DNA from: Acidobacteriaceae bacterium | GTDB taxonomy: Bacteria; Acidobacteriota; Terriglobia; Terriglobales; Acidobacteriaceae | Direction: 5' to 3' | Length of the DNA: 6,894 bases | Assembly: GCA_003156495.1 (NCBI GenBank) | Contig: PMHC01000136.1 | Span: 883-7,776 of the forward strand | In this document: positions 1 to 5,942 of the stretch, in pieces | Numbering within the stretch: position 1 is the stretch's first letter | How the letters are laid out: each line of letters begins with the position of its first letter | Translations under genes and position numbers: made by a program | Notes under the pieces: model-generated | What the model was told of the DNA's origin: nothing | Databases searched by the model: none | The model's input: the letters and a program-made list of their open reading frames with translations, nothing else

Positions 1-2
1 TT

Positions 3-635
3 CTGCCCGGCTGGCACACCACTATCTTTCCGCCTTACTTCGTCGCCGGCGCAATCTACTCCGGCATGGCGATGGTGCTCACGCTCGCTATTCCGCTGCG
101 CAAGTTCTATCACCTGGAAAATTTTGTCACCGCGCGGCACATCGACAACATGGGCAAAGTGATGCTAGCCGCCGGACTCATCGTGGCCTACGGCTACGTG
201 ATGGAAGCCTTCATGAGCTGGTATTCGGCCTCGCACTGGGAGGCATTCGCTTACTGGAATCGCCTCTTCGGGCCGATGGGCTGGTCGTACTGGGTACTGA
301 TCGTCTGCAATCTCGTGATTCCGCTGACCGCGCTCTGGTGGCGCAAGCTGCGCGCCAACTTAGCCTTCATGTTCTGCCTGTCAATCGTCATCAATGTCGG
401 CATGTGGTTTGAGCGCTTCGTGATCGTGGTGACCAGCCTGCATCGCGACTTTCTGCCTTCGTCGTGGGGTACTTACCGCGCCACGCGCTGGGATTATCTG
501 ACTTACCTGGGCACGATCGCGCTCTTCGTTTTTCTGTTCCTGCTTTTTGTGCGTTTGCTACCCATGGTTCCCATACACGAGATGCGCGCCATGCTGCCCG
601 CGGCAAAAGTTAAAGCGGAGGAGGCCGGCGACTAA
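3..635 (+). CDS. actC: ActC, NrfD-like membrane subunit of alternative complex III (5' truncated)
   Basis: This is the C-terminal part of the large NrfD/PsrC-like membrane subunit of alternative complex III, which by family knowledge takes part in quinol binding and oxidation. The frame is open from the first bases of the window, and the codons before the ATG at 66 read LPGWHTTIFPPYFVAGAIYS. That matches the conserved WH-x-x-IFPPYFVAGAI stretch of ActC, so the ATG at 66 is internal and the gene starts upstream. About 210 codons are visible; the family is roughly 450-490 residues. About five hydrophobic segments can be seen, with the family-typical run from NVGMWFERFVIVV into SLHRDFLPSSW in the second half. 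It ends in TAA overlapping the actD start by one base (TAATG), which implies translational coupling. The call is firm from sequence pattern and from the following actD-actE-actF genes. Confidence 0.93.
   Translation: MPGWHTTIFPPYFVAGAIYSGMAMVLTLAIPLRKFYHLENFVTARHIDNMGKVMLAAGLIVAYGYVMEAFMSWYSASHWEAFAYWNRLFGPMGWSYWVLIVCNLVIPLTALWWRKLRANLAFMFCLSIVINVGMWFERFVIVVTSLHRDFLPSSWGTYRATRWDYLTYLGTIALFVFLFLLFVRLLPMVPIHEMRAMLPAAKVKAEEAGD
617..624 (+). promoter_or_regulatory. Ribosome binding site of actD
   Basis: GGAGGAGG lies inside the last actC codons, 10 nt before the ATG at 635. It supports that start and coupled translation of actD with actC. Confidence 0.6.
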
Positions 636-1177
636 TGCCCGCGCGCGAAAAAATCTACGGATTGCTGGCCGAATTCGATACGCCGGAAGAGTTAGTGCGA
701 GCCGCGCGCCAGGCCCGCTCCGACGGCTGGCGGCGTATGGATTGTTACACGCCCTATCCGGTCGAAGAGGCGGCCGAAGCTATCGGCGCCCATGCAAATC
801 ACGTTCCGCTCATCACGCTCATCGGCGGCATTCTGGGAGGCTCGTCGATCTTCGCGCTTTGCTGGTGGATCTCAGTCGTCGCCTATCCAATCAATGTCGG
901 CGGCCGCCCGCTCAACTCCTGGCCGGCCTTTATCGTGCCCGCCTTCGAGTGGACGATTCTCTGCGCCGGAGTTTCAGCAGGACTGGGAATGCTGGCGCTG
1001 AACAAGCTGCCGGAGTTCTACCATCCGCTCTTCAACGCGACCAACTTCCGCCGGGGCGCGACAACGGACAAATTCTTTTTGTGCCTCGAAGCACGCGATC
1101 CGAAGTTCGAGCGAGAGGAAGCGAAAAACTATTTGGAGCGCTTCCATCCGAATTCAGTCGTGGAGGTGGAGCGTTGA
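635..1177 (+). CDS. actD: ActD, DUF3341 membrane subunit of alternative complex III
   Basis: The 180-residue product is the small membrane subunit ActD (DUF3341), a structural subunit of ACIII with no known cofactor. The N-terminal soluble part starts like the family, with IYGLLAEFDTPEELVRAA at residues 7-24 and the hallmark YTPYPVEE at 38-45. Two membrane segments follow at about 57-83 and 97-123. Between them and into the second runs the conserved PLNSWPAFIVPAFEWTIL (92-109). A C-terminal soluble tail contains LPEFYHPLFN (125-134). Full length is normal for the family. The start is set by the TAATG overlap with actC and an upstream GGAGGAGG. The stop overlaps the next start (TGATG). No conflict with a different assignment was seen. 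Confidence 0.94.
   Translation: MPAREKIYGLLAEFDTPEELVRAARQARSDGWRRMDCYTPYPVEEAAEAIGAHANHVPLITLIGGILGGSSIFALCWWISVVAYPINVGGRPLNSWPAFIVPAFEWTILCAGVSAGLGMLALNKLPEFYHPLFNATNFRRGATTDKFFLCLEARDPKFEREEAKNYLERFHPNSVVEVER
1162..1171 (+). promoter_or_regulatory. Ribosome binding site deciding the actE start
   Basis: GGAGGTGGAG ends 5 nt before the ATG at 1177, an ideal distance. It is about 50 nt from the alternative ATG at 1222, which has no Shine-Dalgarno sequence of its own. The site therefore favours 1177 as the present start, even though the signal peptide looks more natural from 1222. Confidence 0.6.
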
Positions 1178-1905
1178 TGCAGCTTTCAGCTTTCAGCTTT
1201 CAGCTTTCAGCTTTTTGCTGCATGCGCCGCGGTGTGGCTTGCATCGGACTCGCCGCGTTATTGTTCGCCGCCGGCTGCCGCCAGGATATGCAGAACCAGC
1301 CCAAAATGCAGCCGCAGCGTGGCTCGGCGTTTTTTGCCGACCATCGCGGCGCGCGCCAGCAAGTAGAGAACACCGTGGCGCGCGGCCAGTTGCGCGACAA
1401 CAGCTACTTTTACACCGGCGTGGTGCAAGGGCCGAATGGTTACCGGCAAGAGCTCGACCAGTTACCTTTCTCCGTCACGATGGAAGTTCTGAAGCGCGGG
1501 CAGGAGCGCTTCAACGCCTTCTGTGCGCCCTGCCACTCGCGGGTGGGCAACGGGCAAGGCGAAATCGTCGAGCGCGGCTTTCGGCCGGCGGCTAATCTGC
1601 ACGATCAGGCGCGGCTCGCGCAGCCACTTTCGCACTACTTTTATGTAATGACCAACGGCGGCTACAACTCAATGCCCTCCTATGCCGCGCAAATTGCGCC
1701 AGCAGACCGCTGGGCGGTGGCAGCCTACATTCGCGCGCTGCAATTGAGCCAGTCGGCGACGCTCAAAGACGTGCCGGCCGGAGCGAACATCCGCGACCTG
1801 AAAGCGATTGCGCGCGAGCGAAATCTGCCGGAGAGCTTTGCCGAGCCGTGGCCTGCCGCTTCGGCAAACTCGGCGAACGCGCAAAATTCAGCGGGGCAAA
1901 GGTAA
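1177..1905 (+). CDS. actE: ActE, mono-haem cytochrome c lipoprotein of alternative complex III
   Basis: The 242-residue product is the mono-haem c-type cytochrome subunit of ACIII, exported and lipid-anchored. It is expected to pass electrons from the complex toward an oxidase or a soluble carrier. One haem-attachment motif, CAPCH, is at residues 116-120, and the likely distal ligand is Met166 in NSMPSYAAQI. Upstream is a lipoprotein signal with lipobox FAAGC, so Cys34 would be acylated. The stretch after it (QPKMQPQRGSAFFADHRGAR) resembles the N-terminal region of known ActE proteins. Two starts are possible. ATG 1177 has a strong Shine-Dalgarno and a TGATG overlap with actD. ATG 1222 gives a cleaner signal peptide (MRRGVACIGLAALLFAAGC) but has no ribosome binding site. 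The 45 bp between them is mostly heptamer repeat. The C-terminal tail is Ala/Asn-rich. Confidence 0.93.
   Translation: MQLSAFSFQLSAFCCMRRGVACIGLAALLFAAGCRQDMQNQPKMQPQRGSAFFADHRGARQQVENTVARGQLRDNSYFYTGVVQGPNGYRQELDQLPFSVTMEVLKRGQERFNAFCAPCHSRVGNGQGEIVERGFRPAANLHDQARLAQPLSHYFYVMTNGGYNSMPSYAAQIAPADRWAVAAYIRALQLSQSATLKDVPAGANIRDLKAIARERNLPESFAEPWPAASANSANAQNSAGQR
1181..1215 (+). repeat. Five tandem AGCTTTC heptamers at the start of actE
   Basis: Four exact AGCTTTC units (1181-1208) are followed by a fifth ending in T (AGCTTTT, 1209-1215). The tract is flanked by the inverted repeat ATGCAGC (1177-1183) / GCTGCAT (1217-1223) and by direct repeats ATGC at 1177-1180 and 1222-1225. It lies inside the apparent signal-peptide coding region, between the two possible actE start codons. 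The 7-nt unit is not a multiple of 3, so gain or loss of one unit would shift the frame from ATG 1177 but leave ATG 1222 intact. Confidence 0.9.
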
Positions 1906-1911
1906 GAACGA

Positions 1912-3207
1912 ATGGCACACGAAACTCAAATCGCCAAAACGCTGCCCACTGATTTAAGTGCGCCGGCTTTTGTCGACGGCTGGCAAAAACGCTCGCTCGT
2001 TGCTAGCGGCATTTTTTCGGCGGCGGCCGTTGTTCTTGCGCTTGCCGGCGATGCGCAGGACGGACTCGGTTGGGATCATCTGCTGCGCGCCTGGGCGCTG
2101 GGAATGATCTTCGTCTGGAGCCTGACCGTGGGCGCGCTCGCATTGCTGATGGTGCAATACTGCACAGGAGGCAAGTGGGGAGTGCTGTTGCGCCGGCCGC
2201 TGGAAGCGATGAGCCGCACGCTGCCGTTGGTCTTCATTTATTGGGCGGTCGTGGCAATTTTCGCACGGCGGCTCTACCTGTGGGCGCGATTCACCGATGC
2301 GAGCAAGACGGCGGCCGCGCTCAAAGCCGGACTGATTACGGAGCTGCAAGCGCACTGCCTGGACTTCAAGCGACCAATGCTCAACCTCGCGGCCTTCGTC
2401 GCGACCAGTCTCGTCTGCTTCGCGATTTGGGGACTCTACGCATGGCGGTTGAATGCACTCGGCCTCAAGCGCGACGGCCAAGAGACGGCTCTTGACTGGA
2501 TTAAAAAAATTGAAAATATCTCCGGGCCGGGACTGGCGGTCTACGCGCTGACGATGACGGCGGCGGCGATTTACTGGGTGATGTCAATGGACCCAACCTG
2601 GTACTCGTCGATCTACGGATTGCTATTTCTTGTGGGCCAGGGCTACGCGGTGCTGGCGCTGGCGATTGTGATTTCGATTGCGCTCTCCCGCGCCGAGCCA
2701 TTCAAAACGCTGCTGCGGCCGAGCGAGCAGCACGATCTGGGCAAGCTGGCTTTCGCCTTCGTGATGCTGAATGTCTATCTGGCCTTTTCGCAATTCCTCA
2801 TCGTCTGGTCAGGCAATTTGCCCGACGAAGTCCACTGGTACCTGGACCGTATGCGCGGCGGCTGGGGCGCGATTCTCACTCTCGATTTCGTCTTCCACTG
2901 GCTCGTTCCCTTCACGCTTCTGCTTTCGCGCGACCTGAAGCGCAATAAGCGTCGGCTCGCGATGGTCTGTTTGTGGATGATCTTCGCCCGCGCCTTCGAT
3001 CTTTTCTGGCTCATTGAGCCGAATTTTTCTGACGCGGCGCGCAACCTGCACTTCAGTTGGGGAATTCTGGAGTACGTCACCGTGCCTGCCGCGATGGCGG
3101 CTTTCTGGTTTGCTTACTTCTGCGCACAGTTAAAACGGCGGCCGCTGGTGCAATCGAACGATCCGCAGTTGGCGGAGATTTTGGAGGTTGAAGATGCGCG
3201 CGCTTAA
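1912..3207 (+). CDS. actF: ActF, large membrane subunit of alternative complex III
   Basis: The 431-residue polytopic membrane protein is ActF, the second large membrane subunit of ACIII. It is related in fold to ActC, and no cofactor motif is visible. About ten hydrophobic segments are seen, roughly at 30-47, 59-82, 104-122, 158-178, 207-225, 235-258, 277-299, 316-338, 347-367 and 384-405. Family signature stretches are clear: SMDPTWYSSIYG (225-236) in the middle, then QFLIVWSGNLPDEVHWYLDR (294-313). These are highly characteristic of ActF. The length is typical. The start is 6 nt after the actE stop, with a weak AAAGG upstream, and the 3' end overlaps the next gene by 14 nt, so it belongs to the same transcript as actC-actE. 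Confidence 0.95.
   Translation: MAHETQIAKTLPTDLSAPAFVDGWQKRSLVASGIFSAAAVVLALAGDAQDGLGWDHLLRAWALGMIFVWSLTVGALALLMVQYCTGGKWGVLLRRPLEAMSRTLPLVFIYWAVVAIFARRLYLWARFTDASKTAAALKAGLITELQAHCLDFKRPMLNLAAFVATSLVCFAIWGLYAWRLNALGLKRDGQETALDWIKKIENISGPGLAVYALTMTAAAIYWVMSMDPTWYSSIYGLLFLVGQGYAVLALAIVISIALSRAEPFKTLLRPSEQHDLGKLAFAFVMLNVYLAFSQFLIVWSGNLPDEVHWYLDRMRGGWGAILTLDFVFHWLVPFTLLLSRDLKRNKRRLAMVCLWMIFARAFDLFWLIEPNFSDAARNLHFSWGILEYVTVPAAMAAFWFAYFCAQLKRRPLVQSNDPQLAEILEVEDARA
3183..3187 (+). promoter_or_regulatory. Ribosome binding site of the small lipoprotein gene
   Basis: GGAGG inside the last actF codons is 6 nt before ATG 3194. An in-frame TTG at 3188 directly abuts this site and so is unlikely to be the start. 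Confidence 0.65.
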
Positions 3208-3670
3208 TCAGATCGAATGCGACAGCAAGCGGAACCAGCTTCGCTCAACGAGCTTCGTTTGCCTTGCCGCGATGGCGTTTTTTGCCGCCGTCGCGAGCTT
3301 GAACGGTTGCGGCCCGAACAAGGCGCATCAAGATCGGAGCGCGCAAAGAAATCAATCCGCACAATCGATCCAGGCGAGCAGCAGCGCTTTTGAGCACGAC
3401 ATTGACGACCTGCACGCGCGAGAAGATCTGCGACTTGAAAACTACAGTTGGATCGATCCCGCCGAAAGCTCGCAGCGGCGAGTGCGCATTCCCATCGAGC
3501 GTGCAATGGAGTTGACCGTCGAGCGCGGACTGGCCGTAGCGCCGGCCACGCAAGCCGCACAACCGATGACCGGCGACAGCGCGCCAACCGTAACAGCGCC
3601 GTTGACCAATGGATTTGCGCCCACGGCCAGCGAACAAACTTCGGCGGCTTCGTACTACGGCGCGCGATAA
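3194..3670 (+). CDS. Small conserved lipoprotein downstream of actF
   Basis: The 158-residue product is a predicted lipoprotein of unknown function. A basic N-terminus is followed by a hydrophobic stretch (about 20-36) and the lipobox LNGC, so Cys39 is the likely lipid-anchored residue. A Gln/Ser/Ala-rich linker (about 43-65) leads to the only conserved-looking part, residues 71-113: DLHAREDLRLENYSWID, then VRIPIERAMELTVERGL. From memory, short proteins with a YxWVD...RIPIxRAMxLlxxRG core occur beside ACIII or cytochrome oxidase/SCO genes in acidobacteria and relatives. I know of no assigned role. The tail is low-complexity, rich in Ala, Thr and Pro. The start is ATG 3194, chosen over TTG 3188 because GGAGG is spaced for it. 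The gene overlaps actF by 14 nt and is the last gene of the operon here. It could be an assembly or stabilising factor, but that is a guess. Confidence 0.82.
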   Translation: MRALNQIECDSKRNQLRSTSFVCLAAMAFFAAVASLNGCGPNKAHQDRSAQRNQSAQSIQASSSAFEHDIDDLHAREDLRLENYSWIDPAESSQRRVRIPIERAMELTVERGLAVAPATQAAQPMTGDSAPTVTAPLTNGFAPTASEQTSAASYYGAR

Positions 3671-3772
3671 ACCGTGCATTCCCTCGCTCCCTGTTCCCTG
3701 TTTTCCCTGCCCCCCTTTCATGTATCTTGGCTTGGGGTCGATACTATTTCCGGGAGCTTGTCGTAAATCGCT
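3671..3772 (+). other. Intergenic spacer with pyrimidine-rich CCCTGTT repeats
   Basis: This spacer separates the ACIII operon from ppx. A pyrimidine-rich tract at about 3679-3719 contains two exact CCCTGTT heptamers (3689-3702) and further CCCT-containing variants on both sides. I find no stem-loop with a T tract, so there is no convincing terminator for the act operon. I also find no well-spaced -35/-10 pair for ppx; TACTAT at 3742-3747 is the only -10-like hexamer and lacks a matching -35. No Shine-Dalgarno lies close to the ppx ATG: GGGAG at 3752-3756 is 16 nt away. Confidence 0.6.
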
Positions 3773-5365
3773 ATGCCAACCTTCGCTGCTATCGATATCG
3801 GTTCCAATTCCTGCCGGCTGAGAATCGCCAAAGTTTATGCCCACCAACTAAAGACCGTCGCCGAAGATCGCGAGGTCACGCGACTGGGCGGCAGCGTCTT
3901 CGACACCGGGCTGATCTCACCCGAAGCGATGGCCGCCACGCTACGCGCGCTTAAGCGCTTTCAGCGTGCGGTGCAGGCGCACGGCGTGGACCGCATTCGC
4001 GTCGTGGCCACCTCGGCTATGCGCGACGCGCGCAATTCCGCCGCCTTTCAGGCCTGGGTCAAGGCCGAGACCGGCTGGAACATGGAGATCATCTCCGGGT
4101 TGGAAGAGGCGCGTCTGATTCATCTCGGCATCATCGCCGTTGAGCCCGGCGCGGGCGGCCGCGTTCTGCTGCTCGATTTGGGCGGCGGCAGTTGCGAATT
4201 GACCTTTTCCGAGCACAAGCGCATTCGTGAGGCGATGAGCCTGCCGCTGGGCGCGGTCCGGCTCACCGAACAATTCATCCCCGACGATCCGGCTCCGGCC
4301 GACGGGCTGGCGCGCATGAAGCAGTTGATCTCGCGCGAGCTGCGCCGCGCCCGGCGCAAGCTGCAGTTCGACAAACCGCCGCTGGTCATCGCCTCTTCCG
4401 GCACCGCCGCCGCGCTCTCCGACGCCTATTGCATGAGCGCGAAAAGCGGCAAACCCTGCGGCAAAAAAACGGGCAAAGTCAGCGCGCGTTCCGCCACCGC
4501 GGAATACCGTTCCGCCATTCGCGCCGGCATGGTTCCTACCGCCGAGGTGCGCAAAATCGCCGCCAAGCTGGCCAAGCTGCCGCTGCCGGCGCGCGAGGCG
4601 GTGCCCGGCATCGGCCCGCGCCGCGCCGAGATTATCGTCGCCGGCGCGCAGGTCTACGCCGAGTTGCTCGAGACCTTCGATCTACCCGGCTTCCGCTACT
4701 CGCCGCTGGGATTGCGCGATGGCATTCTCGCGCAAATGCTGGCCGAATCCGCCGCGGCGGACGCCCGCGAACATCGCGAATTCGAAATTGAGCGCCGCGA
4801 AAGCGTGCTGGCCACCGCTCGCCGCTACGGCGTCGATCTGCATCAGGCCGAGCCCGTACGCGCGCATGCCGTGCAACTTTTCCGCGAGCTGAAATCGCTT
4901 CACCATCTCCCGGCCGAATACGAAAGTTGGATCGCCGACGCCGCACTGCTGCGCGACACCGGAAAATTCATCAACCATCAGGGCCACAACCGTCACACGC
5001 AGTACATCATCTCCAGCTCGGAGATCTACGGCTACACGCAACTGCATCGCACCGTAATCTCGGCCATCGCCCGCTACCTGGGCAAAAGCCGCCCCGAGTC
5101 CGGCGATCGCGCCATGCGCAACATTCCCGCCGAGGAGCACAAGAACATCCATTGCGCCGTGGTGCTGTTGCGTCTGGCCGTGGCCCTTAATCAAGACCGC
5201 GTCAGCGACGTTTTGCGCGTCGCCACCAAAATCTATCCCAAACGCGTTTGTCTGGAGTTGAAGCCGGGCCGTACCGGCGCCGAGCTGGAACTGTGGTCGC
5301 TGCGCAAGGAGGCCGACTACTTCCGCGAAGTCTTCGGCCGCGAGCTCTTCGTCACGCTGGCGTAG
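3773..5365 (+). CDS. ppx: Ppx/GppA family exopolyphosphatase / pppGpp phosphohydrolase
   Basis: The 530-residue product is a full-length Ppx/GppA phosphatase. By family it releases phosphate from the end of polyphosphate and/or converts pppGpp to ppGpp, in the cytoplasm. The N-terminal ASKHA-type fold shows phosphate-1 DIGSNS (8-13), TSAMRDARN (80-88), SGLEEARL with the likely catalytic Glu at 111 or 112, DLGGGS (135-140) and phosphate-2 SSGTAAAL (208-215). The second half has PGIGPRRAEIIVAG (278-291) and then an HD-like C-terminal domain: His365 in RAHAVQLF, RDTGKF (394-399), HNRHTQYII (405-413) and D475 in LNQDR. The usual HD/HE dipeptide reads Arg394-Asp395. A Lys-rich loop (223-235) looks like a small insertion. 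Ppx and GppA cannot be separated by sequence alone, so the symbol is provisional. The ATG start fits the family N-terminus, though no close ribosome binding site is seen. Confidence 0.93.
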   Translation: MPTFAAIDIGSNSCRLRIAKVYAHQLKTVAEDREVTRLGGSVFDTGLISPEAMAATLRALKRFQRAVQAHGVDRIRVVATSAMRDARNSAAFQAWVKAETGWNMEIISGLEEARLIHLGIIAVEPGAGGRVLLLDLGGGSCELTFSEHKRIREAMSLPLGAVRLTEQFIPDDPAPADGLARMKQLISRELRRARRKLQFDKPPLVIASSGTAAALSDAYCMSAKSGKPCGKKTGKVSARSATAEYRSAIRAGMVPTAEVRKIAAKLAKLPLPAREAVPGIGPRRAEIIVAGAQVYAELLETFDLPGFRYSPLGLRDGILAQMLAESAAADAREHREFEIERRESVLATARRYGVDLHQAEPVRAHAVQLFRELKSLHHLPAEYESWIADAALLRDTGKFINHQGHNRHTQYIISSSEIYGYTQLHRTVISAIARYLGKSRPESGDRAMRNIPAEEHKNIHCAVVLLRLAVALNQDRVSDVLRVATKIYPKRVCLELKPGRTGAELELWSLRKEADYFREVFGRELFVTLA

Positions 5366-5844
5366 ATCGCCCGCGCCGAGCGCGGATCGAGCAGCCATTG
5401 CAGTCGCGGCGGATGCTGCTCCATATCGATGCGCGCAATCGATCCCTTTCTCATGCGGATCGCCGCGCCGCCCTTGCCTGTAATCAATCGGCCTAAAAAC
5501 TGGAAGACGTTGGGATTGTGTCCCACCGCCAGAACCGCTTCGCGGTCGGCATATTCATCCAACATCTGTTGAAATGCGGCAAAGCTGCCATTCAAGCCCA
5601 GCGCGGGGCTGGTCATGACCGCGCCATCAAAGCCCAGTTCAGTCCCCACCAGTTGCGCCGTCTGCCGCGCGCGCTTCAGCGGACTCGACACGATCGTATC
5701 GATTGGCGCCTTCAAGGCGCCCAGCAGGCGCGCCATCAGCATGCACTGCTCCTTGCCTTCTTTCACCAAACCACGCTTTGCGTCCAGCGCGGGATTGTCG
5801 CGAAAGGCGCCCGCGTTGGCGTGCCTCATTAAAAAAAGAATCAT
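5317..5844 (-). CDS. sixA: SixA-type phosphohistidine phosphatase
   Basis: The 175-residue product belongs to the histidine phosphatase (RHG) superfamily, SixA branch. Such enzymes remove phosphate from phosphohistidine; in E. coli, SixA acts on a phosphotransferase-system protein. Catalytic features are visible: Arg7-His8 in FLMRHANA near the N-terminus, SSPLKRARQTA (53-63) with the phosphate-binding Arg, and the second catalytic His109 in VGHNP. The N-terminus fits the family exactly, so ATG at 5844 is chosen, although no good Shine-Dalgarno stands before it. The last ~15 residues are a basic Ser/Lys tail beyond the usual LLDPR end, and they are encoded on the complement of the ppx 3' end (49-nt overlap). 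The substrate here is unknown; ppx next door suggests phosphate or phosphotransfer signalling. Confidence 0.9.
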   Translation of the reverse strand: MILFLMRHANAGAFRDNPALDAKRGLVKEGKEQCMLMARLLGALKAPIDTIVSSPLKRARQTAQLVGTELGFDGAVMTSPALGLNGSFAAFQQMLDEYADREAVLAVGHNPNVFQFLGRLITGKGGAAIRMRKGSIARIDMEQHPPRLQWLLDPRSARAIYASVTKSSRPKTSRK

Positions 5845-5898
5845 GGAGATCGATCCGGCGGGGGGAAGTTTACTCTGCGCCGAACTCCTTGGTACCTG

Positions 5899-5925
5899 AT
5901 TTTAACAGATCTGTAACATTTACAA
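5899..5925 (-). promoter_or_regulatory. Candidate sixA promoter with internal palindrome
   Basis: On the minus strand, TTGTAA (5920-5925) is followed after 15 nt by TAAAAT (5899-5904), one base from the TATAAT consensus. The short spacer makes it weak. The spacer holds the perfect palindrome ACAGATCTGT (5905-5914), which could be an operator. Transcription would start about 45-50 nt before the sixA ATG. This AT-rich patch stands out in GC-rich surroundings. Confidence 0.35.
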
Positions 5926-5942
5926 CTTTATAAGCCCGCTTA

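Noticed and set aside
66..68. ATG as the actC start
   Set aside because: The codons before it already encode conserved ActC residues, so the gene is cut by the window edge.
547..1176. Upstream extension of the actE reading frame by 210 codons, overlapping actD
   Set aside because: The translated extension is Arg/Ala-rich with no family pattern and lies wholly over actC/actD, which have clear homology. The Shine-Dalgarno and TGATG point to 1177.
1181..1215. CRISPR-like or larger repeat array
   Set aside because: The units are 7 nt, contiguous and without spacers. This is a simple tandem repeat.
1954..2481. Minus-strand open frame antisense to actF
   Set aside because: The Arg/Glu/Gln-rich translation has no motif, and the complementary actF is unmistakable.
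3188..3190. TTG as the lipoprotein start
   Set aside because: It directly abuts GGAGG with no spacing. ATG at 3194 is correctly spaced.
3720..3750. Sigma-70 promoter for ppx
   Set aside because: TACTAT is -10-like but no -35 hexamer lies at an acceptable distance, so it is not listed as a feature.
3245..3847. Minus-strand 200-codon frame over the lipoprotein gene and ppx start
   Set aside because: It crosses two genes and the spacer, has no recognisable domain and no ribosome binding site. The forward lipoprotein has a lipobox, a ribosome binding site and operon context.
4682..5398. Long minus-strand open frame (238 codons) antisense to ppx
   Set aside because: It follows from GC-rich codon bias opposite a real gene. 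The product has no recognisable domain and overlaps the sixA 3' end.
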